Part shown: positions 1 through 8,132 of the stretch, piece after piece
How the letters are laid out: the number at the start of each line of letters is the position of its first letter
How positions within the stretch are numbered: position 1 is the stretch's first letter
Notes under the pieces: generated by a model
The model's database searches: none
Seen by the model: only the letters and a program-made list of their open reading frames with translations
What the model was told of the DNA's origin: nothing
Made by a program: the position numbers and the translations under genes
Assembly (NCBI GenBank): GCA_003212415.1
Contig: QCPT01000011.1
Location: forward strand, 1-48,451
Direction of reading: 5' to 3'
Length of the DNA: 48,451 nucleotides
From: Pelagibacteraceae bacterium AG-439-F23
GTDB taxonomy: Bacteria; Pseudomonadota; Alphaproteobacteria; Pelagibacterales; Pelagibacteraceae

Positions 1-696
<696 letters not shown>

Positions 697-714
697 TTAA
701 ATTAGTTGTGATTA

Positions 715-969
715 TTAATTGGGCTTAACTGAAACGTAAGTTCTATCAGATCTACTTTTTTTAAACTCTACTTTCCCCTTTACTACTGAAAATATAGAAT
801 GATCTTTTCCCATTCCTACATTTTCACCGGGAAAAATTTTAGTGCCTCTTTGTCTAAATCTTGTATTGCCAGGGACTACTATTTGGCCGCCATATTTTTT
901 TACCCCAAGTCTTCGGCCCGCACTATCTCTTCCATTTCGAGATGATCCACCAGCTTTTTTTGTTGCCAT
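715..969 (-). CDS. rpmA: 50S ribosomal protein L27
   Basis: Structural protein of the large ribosomal subunit whose N-terminal arm reaches toward the peptidyl-transferase centre. The 84-residue protein begins [16 protein letters not shown] and contains the conserved [10 protein letters not shown] and [11 protein letters not shown] segments; the length is normal for the family. There is no N-terminal extension of the Firmicutes type that needs processing. It sits three bases after rplU and 30 bases before obgE, all on the minus strand, so it is the middle gene of a ribosome-assembly operon. Confidence 0.98.
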   Translation of the reverse strand: MATKKAGGSSRNGRDSAGRRLGVKKYGGQIVVPGNTRFRQRGTKIFPGENVGMGKDHSIFSVVKGKVEFKKSRSDRTYVSVKPN

Positions 970-972
970 AAT

Positions 973-1374
973 CTACTTAGCGCTTTCTTTTACTTTTGTT
1001 TTAACTTCTTTAGTTTCTTGTTTTATTTTTTCAGCCTCAGAAATTAATTTTCCTTCTTTTGAAAAAATTTTGTTAATTCTAATTAATGAAAATTGTTGTC
1101 TATGTCCATTTTTTCTTCTTGAGTTTTTTCTTCTTCTTTTTTTAAAAATAAGGACAGTTCTGTTCTTTGAATTTTTAATTAAGTCAGCTTCTACTTTGGC
1201 TCCCGCAATTGTTGGCTCACCCAATTCAATTGTTTTATCATCCCCATAAGCTAAAACTTCTTTAAATTCAACTTTAGTTTCAGGCTTAGAGTCTAATAAT
1301 TTTTCTATTTTAATTATTTCTCCTGCCTTTACTTTGTACTGTTTTCCACCTGTTTGTATTACTGCAAATGACAT
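973..1374 (-). CDS. rplU: 50S ribosomal protein L21 with a charged C-terminal tail
   Basis: Large-subunit protein that binds 23S rRNA. The start MSFAVIQTGGKQYKVKAGE and the KKRRRKNSRRKNGHRQ segment are typical of L21. Most bacterial L21 proteins end soon after the GHRQ motif at ~103 residues. This one is 133 residues and adds about 30 Lys/Glu-rich residues (LISEAEKIKQETKEVK and beyond) that look helical. The ATG at 1374 is preceded by an AGGA Shine-Dalgarno element, and a strong promoter lies just upstream. It is the first gene of the rplU-rpmA-obgE operon. The function of the tail is unknown. Confidence 0.97.
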   Translation of the reverse strand: MSFAVIQTGGKQYKVKAGEIIKIEKLLDSKPETKVEFKEVLAYGDDKTIELGEPTIAGAKVEADLIKNSKNRTVLIFKKRRRKNSRRKNGHRQQFSLIRINKIFSKEGKLISEAEKIKQETKEVKTKVKESAK

Positions 1375-1398
1375 TGTTTCCTAAATTTTATAAACAGC

Positions 1399-1426
1399 AA
1401 TATAGTCAGAGGTCTATTTTAGTCAA
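1399..1426 (-). promoter_or_regulatory. Sigma-70-type promoter for rplU-rpmA-obgE
   Basis: On the minus strand a -35 element TTGACT (1426-1421) is followed after 16 bases by a -10 element TATATT (1404-1399). The predicted start is near 1392, giving a leader of about 18 bases that contains the AGGA ribosome-binding site. This is one of the best promoter matches in the window and begins only 11 bases before the gloB stop region. The prediction comes from sequence alone. Confidence 0.7.
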
Positions 1427-1436
1427 GACGAATAAA

Positions 1437-2156
1437 TTAGAAATTATCCTTTAAATCTCTCAATTTTGAAAATGACTCTACATCCTTTGATCTTAAAAAA
1501 ATATTACAATCTAATTCTTCCTTAATAGTAGAAGGGATTGTAGGATAGCCTTTTTCCAATTTTTTTCTTATAGATCTTATTTTTTCAATAAGAGCAGAAT
1601 TATTTTTATCATACTTAATACAAAATTCTGAATTTTTTAAAGTATATTCGTGACCACAATAGATTTTAGTTTCTTCTGGAAAAGATTTAATCAATTGTAA
1701 AGAGGAAAACATTTCTTCATAAGTTCCTTCAAAAATTCTACCACATCCCAATGAAAACAAAGTGTCTCCAGTAAATAAAATATTTTGATTAAAAAAATGA
1801 TAACATACATGACCAGAAGTGTGACCCGGTATATGATAAATCTTTAACTCAAATTTATCATTTTTCCAAATTTCTTTATCATTTAAGGCAATATCTATTT
1901 CAGGAATTCTATTTTTGTCTTTTTTAAATCCTATTATTTTTAAATTATATTTTTTTTTAAGATCTTTATTTCCTCCAATATGATCAAAATGATGGTGAGT
2001 ATTTAGTATAAATTTTAAATTTATTTTATTTTTTTCAGTATATTCAATTATAGGCTTTGATTCACTAGGGTCTATTACGCATGCAGAATTACTTTCTTCA
2101 TCAATTAATATATATGAATAATTATCTTCTAAACATTTAATTATTTCTATTTTCAT
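1437..2156 (-). CDS. gloB: Hydroxyacylglutathione hydrolase (glyoxalase II)
   Basis: Metallo-beta-lactamase-fold thioesterase that hydrolyses S-lactoylglutathione to lactate and glutathione, the last step of methylglyoxal detoxification. The dinuclear metal site is visible: THHHFDHIGG near residue 52, the histidine in PGHTSGH near 110, the aspartate in FTGDTLF near 130 and the histidine in YCGHEYT near 168. The C-terminal substrate-binding helices are present, and 239 residues is a normal length. Its ATG overlaps the metW stop by four bases, so it is the third gene of metX-metW-gloB, a common alphaproteobacterial order. Other MBL thioesterases are possible but less likely. Confidence 0.9.
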   Translation of the reverse strand: MKIEIIKCLEDNYSYILIDEESNSACVIDPSESKPIIEYTEKNKINLKFILNTHHHFDHIGGNKDLKKKYNLKIIGFKKDKNRIPEIDIALNDKEIWKNDKFELKIYHIPGHTSGHVCYHFFNQNILFTGDTLFSLGCGRIFEGTYEEMFSSLQLIKSFPEETKIYCGHEYTLKNSEFCIKYDKNNSALIEKIRSIRKKLEKGYPTIPSTIKEELDCNIFLRSKDVESFSKLRDLKDNF

Positions 2157-2752
2157 TTATTTTCTATTATGAAAATACCTAGCTCAGATATTATATTTTT
2201 ATATTTTAAATTTTTAAAACTAATTTCCGAAATTTTATCTTGATTTAAAGCTAATGATTTAACAATTTTAACATTTCTTTTTTCACAAAAAATAAAAAAA
2301 TCTTTAATGGTACACATGTGTAAATTTGGTGTATTGTGCCATTCATAAGGAAGATTTTTAGTTACAGGCATAGTTCCTTTTATTAATAGTTCCAATCTAA
2401 CTTTCCAATATCCAAAATTAGGTATTGTAACTATAGCTTTCTTCCCAACTCTTAATAAATTTGAAATAACTGTTTCTGGATTTAAAAATGCCTGAAGAGT
2501 TTGACTTAAAATAACATAGTCAAAAGAATGATTTGGAAATTGAATTAAATCATTTTCTGCATCCCCCTCTATAACAGGTAAACCCTTTGATAAACAATTT
2601 TGAACACTTTTTTTTGAAATTTCTAGGCCTCTTATATCTTTGGTTTTATTCTCAAATAAATATTTCATTAACTCTCCATTCCCGCATCCCACATCAAGAG
2701 CTTTAGAATTTTTCTCAATCAATTCAGATATAATTTTATATTCTTTTTTCAT
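2153..2752 (-). CDS. metW: Methionine biosynthesis protein MetW (methyltransferase fold)
   Basis: Partner of MetX. In proteobacteria MetW is needed for full homoserine acyltransferase activity, although it has a methyltransferase fold. The SAM-binding glycine motif is ALDVGCGNGELMKYL near residues 19-33, and the central PNFGYWKVRLELLIKG and LPYEWHNTPNLHMCT segments are MetW signatures. The length of 199 residues is typical. The start overlaps the end of metX by 17 bases and the stop overlaps the gloB ATG by four, which indicates coupled translation. No methyl-acceptor substrate can be inferred. Confidence 0.93.
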   Translation of the reverse strand: MKKEYKIISELIEKNSKALDVGCGNGELMKYLFENKTKDIRGLEISKKSVQNCLSKGLPVIEGDAENDLIQFPNHSFDYVILSQTLQAFLNPETVISNLLRVGKKAIVTIPNFGYWKVRLELLIKGTMPVTKNLPYEWHNTPNLHMCTIKDFFIFCEKRNVKIVKSLALNQDKISEISFKNLKYKNIISELGIFIIENK

Positions 2753-3863
2753 TTATATAAGTGCTTTTTAAATAGTTTTTTATAGTATCAAGAAAGTCTG
2801 GAGTATTTAGTAAGAAAGAATCGTGACCTTTTTCAGATTCTATTTCTATAAATCCAACATCGGCTCCAATGGCATTTAATGCTATTACGATATCTCTATT
2901 TTCAGATGTTGGATATAACCAATCTGATGTAAATGATATTACAAAAAATTTAGTTTTACTTTTTTCAAAAGCTTTTGATAAATTTCCATTAAATTTATTT
3001 GTTAAATCAAAATAATCCATTGCTCTAGTTATGTATAGATAGCTATTAGCATCGAAACGATCTACAAACACAGATCCTTGATGTCTCAAATAGCTTTCTA
3101 TTTGGAAATCAGCATCGAAACTAAATTTTAAATCATCTCTTTCTTGAAGTTTTCTGCCAAATTTTTCTTCCAATCCTTTTTTTGATAAATAAGTAATGTG
3201 TGCAGCCATCCTTGCTAAAGCCAAACCTTTATCCGGATTTTTTTCATTTTCTCCATAAAAACCATTTTTCCAATTTATGTCAGCCATAATAGATTGTCTT
3301 CCAAGTTCATTTAATGCAATATTTTGTGCAGAATGACTTGCTGTACACGCTATTGGTATTGCCACTTTAGCTTTGTTTGGAAAATTTGAAACAAACTGTA
3401 AAACTTGCATTCCGCCCATAGATCCTCCTGCTACAGCAAATAACTTTTCAATCTTAAAAAAATCTAAAATATTGTATTGTGCATTGACCATGTCATTTAT
3501 AGTTATAACTGGAAAATTTGTTCCTATGGGTTTATTTGTTTTGGCATCAATTGTACTTGGTCCATATGAGCCCATACACCCACCTATAACATTTGCACAT
3601 ATTACAAAAAACTTTTTAGTATCAAATGCTTTACCAGGTCCTAAAGCATGAGCCCACCATCCTTCTTTTTTGGTAACCGGATTTATACCAGAAGCAAACT
3701 GATCTCCAGTTAAAGCATGGAAAACTAAAATAGCATTATCTTTGTTATCATTTAACTCACCATATGTTTCGTAGGCTAATGGGAAATTTGAAATTTCTTT
3801 TCCACAATCTAATTTTAGTGGATTTTTAACTATTATGTTTTTTACCTTACTTAAATCGTTCAT
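2736..3863 (-). CDS. metX: Homoserine O-acyltransferase MetX
   Basis: First committed step of methionine synthesis: acylation of homoserine so that sulfur can be added. It is an alpha/beta-hydrolase fold of 375 residues. The nucleophile elbow GGSMGG is near residue 148, and the catalytic aspartate and histidine lie in TSDWLYPTSE and GHDSF near the C-terminus. It is called acetyltransferase by homology, but many proteobacterial MetX proteins working with MetW use succinyl-CoA, and the acyl donor cannot be settled here. It leads the metX-metW-gloB operon behind a SAM-II riboswitch, so SAM should repress it. The ribosome-binding site before the ATG is weak. Confidence 0.95.
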   Translation of the reverse strand: MNDLSKVKNIIVKNPLKLDCGKEISNFPLAYETYGELNDNKDNAILVFHALTGDQFASGINPVTKKEGWWAHALGPGKAFDTKKFFVICANVIGGCMGSYGPSTIDAKTNKPIGTNFPVITINDMVNAQYNILDFFKIEKLFAVAGGSMGGMQVLQFVSNFPNKAKVAIPIACTASHSAQNIALNELGRQSIMADINWKNGFYGENEKNPDKGLALARMAAHITYLSKKGLEEKFGRKLQERDDLKFSFDADFQIESYLRHQGSVFVDRFDANSYLYITRAMDYFDLTNKFNGNLSKAFEKSKTKFFVISFTSDWLYPTSENRDIVIALNAIGADVGFIEIESEKGHDSFLLNTPDFLDTIKNYLKSTYINEKRI

Positions 3864-3892
3864 ATATATCTTTTTATGAATTGTGAGGCAAA

Positions 3893-3946
3893 AAACTTGT
3901 TTAGCAGGTTTTTTATAGCGCTCGCAATTCAGTTAAATCAGCGCAA
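3893..3946 (-). promoter_or_regulatory. SAM-II riboswitch in the metX leader
   Basis: Read on the minus strand, the leader contains GCGCTGATTTAACTG followed by TTGCGAGCGC and then a downstream GCTAAA. This matches the compact SAM-II (metA-motif) aptamer, which alphaproteobacteria place before metX/metA and metC-type genes. Stem P1 pairs GCGCT (3944-3940) with AGCGC (3922-3918). Loop bases AACU (3934-3931) can pair with AGUU (3897 region to 3894) to form the pseudoknot. The aptamer ends about 30 bases before the metX ATG. Binding of S-adenosylmethionine is expected to lower metX expression. The class is established; the expression platform here is inferred. Confidence 0.92.
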
Positions 3947-3950
3947 GGAT

Positions 3951-3979
3951 TATTTACAAGATACATATTTATATGTCAA
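3951..3979 (-). promoter_or_regulatory. Promoter of the metX operon
   Basis: On the minus strand a perfect -35 TTGACA (3979-3974) is followed after 17 bases by TAAATA (3956-3951), a weaker -10. An alternative -10, AATAAT, lies at 3954-3949 with longer spacing. The predicted start falls at about 3944, exactly where the SAM-II aptamer begins, so the transcript would start with the riboswitch. This fit between promoter and aptamer raises confidence. Confidence 0.6.
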
Positions 3980-4042
3980 TTTTTTTTGCAATTAATTGAT
4001 TGTATTATTAGATTATTTAACTATTTATTAGTAAATTGTATA

Positions 4043-5128
4043 ATGACTACTCCTACTTTTAGAAAGATAAACCTAGAGGCTTATAAGCCTGGAAGATCTA
4101 TATCAAAGAATAATAAAAAAGTTATTAAACTTTCTGCAAATGAGTCTGCATTAGGAGTAGGTAAAAAGGTTAAAAAAATTTTAAAAACATTTGATAAAAA
4201 AATTTCAAAATATCCGGACAGTAAATTTAAAAGTCTAACTAATTTAATTTCAAAAAAATATAAATGTAATCAAAATCAAATTATTTGTGGCTCTGGTTCT
4301 GATGAAATAATTCAAATGCTGTGTCAGCTTTTTTTAAAAAAGAGAGACGAAGTAATAGTTCCTAAATATAGTTTTTTAATGTATAGAATTTATGCAAAAA
4401 TCGTAGATGCTAAAATAATATATTCTAAAGAAATTAATTTTAAAGTTTCCATTAAAGAAATATTAAAAAAAGTAACAAAAAAAACTAAAATAGTATTTTT
4501 AGCCAACCCGAACAATCCTACCGGAACATATATTGATAAAAGAGAGTTAGTAAAACTTAGAAAAAAACTTAATAGAAGAATATTGTTAGTAGTTGATGAT
4601 GCTTATTTTGAATATATGCTTAATAAAGATTATAAATCTGGATTAGAAATTTTCAAAAATAAAAAAAATGTATTTATTTTAAGAACATTTTCAAAAATAC
4701 ATGGGCTAGCTTCTTTAAGAATAGGCTGGGGATATGGAGATAAAAAAATAATTGATGAATTGTATAAAATAAAGCCTCCATTTAATGTAAATAAAATTGC
4801 CCAATCTTGTGCAATAGAAGCTTTAAAGGATAAAGAATTTATTAAAAAATCTGTTAAACATAATATTATATGGTGTACAAAAATTAAAAAAGAATTAGAA
4901 AAATATAATATAAGCACAAATAATATTGGGCCGAATTTTTTCCTGCTAAATTTTGATAAAAGTAAAATTTCTGCTAACAAAGTTGAAAAAAAACTTGAAG
5001 ATTCTGGAATAGTTTTAAGGGAAATGATGTCTTATGGTATTAAAAATTGCTTAAGACTTACTATTGGAAATAAAAAAGAAAATTTATTATTTATAAATAA
5101 AATGAAATCTATTTTTAAAAATGTTTAA
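4043..5128 (+). CDS. hisC: Histidinol-phosphate / aromatic aminotransferase (HisC family)
   Basis: Class I/II PLP-dependent aminotransferase. The PLP lysine is in FSKIHGLASLRIGWGY, with FLANPNNPTGTYI and VVDDAYFEYM upstream as expected. I chose the ATG at 4043 (MTTPTFRKINLEAYKPGRS), which starts at the conserved N-terminus. An upstream in-frame ATG at 3986 would add 19 hydrophobic residues that are not typical. This gives 361 residues, a normal length. The 3' end overlaps tyrC by eight bases. Adjacency to prephenate dehydrogenase suggests it also, or mainly, transaminates aromatic amino acid precursors, as proposed for hisC2 genes of alphaproteobacteria. Confidence 0.9.
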   Translation: MTTPTFRKINLEAYKPGRSISKNNKKVIKLSANESALGVGKKVKKILKTFDKKISKYPDSKFKSLTNLISKKYKCNQNQIICGSGSDEIIQMLCQLFLKKRDEVIVPKYSFLMYRIYAKIVDAKIIYSKEINFKVSIKEILKKVTKKTKIVFLANPNNPTGTYIDKRELVKLRKKLNRRILLVVDDAYFEYMLNKDYKSGLEIFKNKKNVFILRTFSKIHGLASLRIGWGYGDKKIIDELYKIKPPFNVNKIAQSCAIEALKDKEFIKKSVKHNIIWCTKIKKELEKYNISTNNIGPNFFLLNFDKSKISANKVEKKLEDSGIVLREMMSYGIKNCLRLTIGNKKENLLFINKMKSIFKNV

Positions 5129-6014
5129 AAAAATATTAATTGTTGGGTGTGGTTTGATTGGGTCTTCGATTTTAAGAGGTTCTTTTAGTAGAAAAATTTC
5201 TAAAAAAATACTTGTTTTTGAAAAGTCAAAAAAAAATATATCAAAAATAAAAAAAATAAATTCTAAAGTAATAATTTTAAAAAAATTAGATAAAAGAATA
5301 TCTGATATTGACCTAGTTATATTGTCTACGCCAATGAGTCAGTATGAAAAAATTATTCCATATTTAAATAAATTTTTAAATAAAAAAAGTATAATAACTG
5401 ATGTAGGATCAACAAAACAAAATGTTTTAAAATTAAAAAATAAGAAATTAAATAAATATTTAGATTGGATTTTAAGTCACCCAATTTCTGGATCAGAGGT
5501 AAGCGGACCAGAGTATGGTACAAAAAATTTGTTTTTAAATAAATGGTGCATTATTGTTAGAGATAAAAATAAAAACAAAGTTAAAAAAATAATTAGATTT
5601 TGGAAAAAACTTGGATCTAAAGTAATTTTAATGGACCCCATTGATCATGATAAGATATTTTCCTTAACTAGCCATTTGCCACACTTAATTGCTTATAATT
5701 TAATTAAGACTGCACAAGATTTTCAAAAAAAAGAAAAAAGAAATGTAATTAAATTTAGCGCCGGAGGTCTTAGGGACTTCTCCAGAATTGCTGCTTCAAA
5801 CGAAGTGATGTGGAGAGATGTATTTTTTAACAATAAAAAAAATATGGTAGATGTAATCAATATGTTTATTAAAAATTTAAACTCATTTAAAAAAAATATT
5901 CAAAATTTTGAAGATAAAAACTTAAGAAAAAAATTAATCAATTCGAAAAAAGTAAGAAAAATGATAATTAATTTAAAACAAGATGTTTCTGAGCCAGACT
6001 TTGGTAGAAAATAA
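5121..6014 (+). CDS. tyrC: Prephenate/arogenate dehydrogenase
   Basis: NAD(P)-dependent oxidative decarboxylation of prephenate or arogenate in tyrosine synthesis. The Rossmann motif is ILIVGCGLIGSSILRG at residues 4-19. The conserved HPISGSEVSGP segment lies near 114 and the catalytic-domain segment LTSHLPHLIAYNL near 180. The 297 residues are dehydrogenase only: no chorismate mutase or ACT domain is fused. It overlaps hisC by eight bases and ends two bases before the stop of the convergent NlpC/P60 gene. Whether the substrate is prephenate or arogenate cannot be told from the sequence. Confidence 0.92.
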   Translation: MFKKILIVGCGLIGSSILRGSFSRKISKKILVFEKSKKNISKIKKINSKVIILKKLDKRISDIDLVILSTPMSQYEKIIPYLNKFLNKKSIITDVGSTKQNVLKLKNKKLNKYLDWILSHPISGSEVSGPEYGTKNLFLNKWCIIVRDKNKNKVKKIIRFWKKLGSKVILMDPIDHDKIFSLTSHLPHLIAYNLIKTAQDFQKKEKRNVIKFSAGGLRDFSRIAASNEVMWRDVFFNNKKNMVDVINMFIKNLNSFKKNIQNFEDKNLRKKLINSKKVRKMIINLKQDVSEPDFGRK

Positions 6015-6016
6015 AT

Positions 6017-6772
6017 TTAAACTGAAGATATTTTTTTTACTTCAAGATTAGCAGTATCTTTTATAAGTTTAATTGTTTTTTTTATTGGCATAATTAAAAC
6101 TTTTTTTTTTGGACCATAAGCATGAATTAATTGCTTTGTATTGATACATATTGCAACATGTCCCTTCCAATAAATAATTTTTCCTGCTTTAAATGATTTT
6201 TTTGCAATATTTCCATTTTTATATTTTATTTGATCAACAGTATCTCTTGGAAAAAAATTGTTATTAAATTTATAAAAGATTTGTATTAAAGCAGAACAAT
6301 CGATCCCTTCGTATGTTGTGCCTCCCCATTTATATTTGCAATTCAAAAATAATTTTAAAATTTTAATAAAATTTTTTTCTTTTTTATGAATTGGCTTAAT
6401 ATCTTTAAAAAATAACCATTTGTTTTTATCAATCATTACAAAATTATTCTTTTTTTTTAAAATTTGTATTTTGCTTGAAAAAGATAAAAAATTTTTTGAT
6501 TTAAATTTATTTAAATTTTTTGGATATTTAAAAATTCTTGACTTTAGTACACAAACTTTGTGAGTAATTGTAAATTTTGCTGAATACTTTGTTGGTTTAA
6601 TATAACCTAGATAATTGTCATATATAGTTCTTATTTTAAAAAAATTTTTTTCCTTTTTTATAATTTTAAATTTTTCACCATAAAGTATTTGTGAACCAAC
6701 TTTTGAGTGACGAGATGGACGATCGTATAGATTTATAAATGGATTTTTGCAATAAAAGCTATTTTGCACCAA
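6017..6772 (-). CDS. NlpC/P60-family peptidoglycan endopeptidase with SH3-like N-terminus
   Basis: Cysteine peptidase of the kind that cleaves gamma-D-glutamyl to L-diamino-acid bonds in muropeptides. The N-terminal ~130 residues look like bacterial SH3 domains (LYDRPSRHSKVGSQILYGE). The catalytic domain has the cysteine in YKWGGTTYEGIDCSALIQ near residue 160 and the histidine in KGHVAICI near 205. No signal peptide is seen, so it may work in the cytoplasm, as YkfC-type recycling enzymes do. The start is not ATG: TTG at 6772 or GTG at 6769, both inside the end of ampG. Coupling to AmpG supports a role in cell-wall recycling. Confidence 0.87.
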   Translation of the reverse strand: MVQNSFYCKNPFINLYDRPSRHSKVGSQILYGEKFKIIKKEKNFFKIRTIYDNYLGYIKPTKYSAKFTITHKVCVLKSRIFKYPKNLNKFKSKNFLSFSSKIQILKKKNNFVMIDKNKWLFFKDIKPIHKKEKNFIKILKLFLNCKYKWGGTTYEGIDCSALIQIFYKFNNNFFPRDTVDQIKYKNGNIAKKSFKAGKIIYWKGHVAICINTKQLIHAYGPKKKVLIMPIKKTIKLIKDTANLEVKKISSV

Positions 6773-8132
6773 TTTTTATTTTATCTCTAATAAACCATAA
6801 GCAAATTAGAGATGGTATAACCATTATTGTTGTTAATACAAAAAATGTTCCCCAGTCCCCATTCAACCAATCAACTAATGCTCCTGAAGATGAGGCAAGG
6901 GTTGTTCTTCCAGCAGTTCCGATTGAAGCAAGCAATGCATATTGAGTTGCCGTATAAGTCCTATCAACTAATAATGATATAAACGCAACAAAAGCTACTG
7001 TTGCAAAGGCGGCAGTAATATCATCAGCAACTACTGCAATTGCAAATAATAATTCAGATTTACCTGTCCAAGCTAATATTGCAAATAGTAAATTTGTTAG
7101 AGCCATCAACCCTCCAGCAAAGAACATTGTTTTAATAGTTCCTGCTCTCATTGCCATTATTCCACCTAACAATGTGAAAACAACAGTTGTAATCCATCCG
7201 AGACCTTTTGAATAGATAGCAATCTGTCCTTTAGAAAATCCAATTTCTTTATAAAAAACAATAGACATACGTCCAAGAAATGCTTCTCCAATTTTAAACA
7301 AGAAAACAAAACCTAAAATACCAACAGCAATTGCAAATCCATTTTTTTTAAAAAAACTAATTATGGGTCCGCCGATAGTTCCAGTAATATAAGCAATGAA
7401 TGAAGTTACAATATTGTTTGATCCAAGTTTTCCTTGTATCAGTTTATCAGTTTCTTTTTGTCTTTTTTCTCTATCAGTTTTTATTGGTTCATGAACAAAC
7501 ATTAAACCTATATTCATTAAAATTATTACAACTCCTAAAACTAGAAATGTTGCCTGCCAATAATCAGCTATGCCTATTTTTTCAAAATATTCTGCAGTAA
7601 ATAAAGCTATAACTCCTCCTAACTTATAGCCTGTCCACCAACCCACGACAGCCATAGCCGCTCCAGCAGCCATAGACTTTCCTTCATTGGCATTTATTTG
7701 TTCAATTCTTAAAGCATCAACTGTTATATCTTGTGTAGCAGATGCAATTGCAATGATTAATCCAACTGTAATTAATAGCGCTAAGTTTTGTGTTGGGTTT
7801 ATATAGCTCCAAACTATTAAGCTTAGTAAAATTGCAATTTGCATTAAAACTATCCATCCTCTTCTATGGCCTAGTTTTTTAGTTAAAATTGGTATTTGAA
7901 TTCTATCTATTATTGGAGCCCACAAATAATTAAAAGCATAAACACCAAAAATTAATCCTGCCCATCCTATTGTTGATCTACTTAGTCCTTCTTCTTTTAA
8001 CCATAGACTTAAACTACTTGCAATAAGAACCCATGGAAATCCACTTATAGAACCGAGAAGTAATATTCTTAGCATTCTTACATCTTTGTAAACCAATAAA
8101 GATTCTATCCAGCTATATTTTTTTTTAGTCAT
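6759..8132 (-). CDS. ampG: AmpG-like muropeptide permease (MFS)
   Basis: Inner-membrane major facilitator that brings anhydromuropeptides back into the cytoplasm. It has about 12-14 hydrophobic segments and typical AmpG motifs: LGSISGFPWVLIASSLSLWL at the N-terminus, GLIFGVYAFNYLWAPIIDR, LGHRRGW and ATQDITVDALRIE. I use the ATG at 8132 (MTKKKYSW). It overlaps the trkH stop as TAATG and has GGAG nine bases upstream. A longer in-frame version from 8147 is less likely. That gives 457 residues. The downstream gene is a muropeptide-type peptidase, which fits transport followed by degradation. Confidence 0.88.
   Translation of the reverse strand: MTKKKYSWIESLLVYKDVRMLRILLLGSISGFPWVLIASSLSLWLKEEGLSRSTIGWAGLIFGVYAFNYLWAPIIDRIQIPILTKKLGHRRGWIVLMQIAILLSLIVWSYINPTQNLALLITVGLIIAIASATQDITVDALRIEQINANEGKSMAAGAAMAVVGWWTGYKLGGVIALFTAEYFEKIGIADYWQATFLVLGVVIILMNIGLMFVHEPIKTDREKRQKETDKLIQGKLGSNNIVTSFIAYITGTIGGPIISFFKKNGFAIAVGILGFVFLFKIGEAFLGRMSIVFYKEIGFSKGQIAIYSKGLGWITTVVFTLLGGIMAMRAGTIKTMFFAGGLMALTNLLFAILAWTGKSELLFAIAVVADDITAAFATVAFVAFISLLVDRTYTATQYALLASIGTAGRTTLASSSGALVDWLNGDWGTFFVLTTIMVIPSLICLWFIRDKIKIGAK

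Noticed and set aside
842-1249. Plus-strand frame of 135 codons across rplU and rpmA
   Set aside because: It is the complement of two certain ribosomal protein genes and has no recognisable domain.
3986-4042. Longer N-terminus for HisC
   Set aside because: The 19 added residues are hydrophobic and unlike the family; the ATG at 4043 begins at the conserved region.
4039-4044. TATAAT as a -10 for hisC
   Set aside because: It overlaps the chosen ATG, so transcription from it would start inside the gene.
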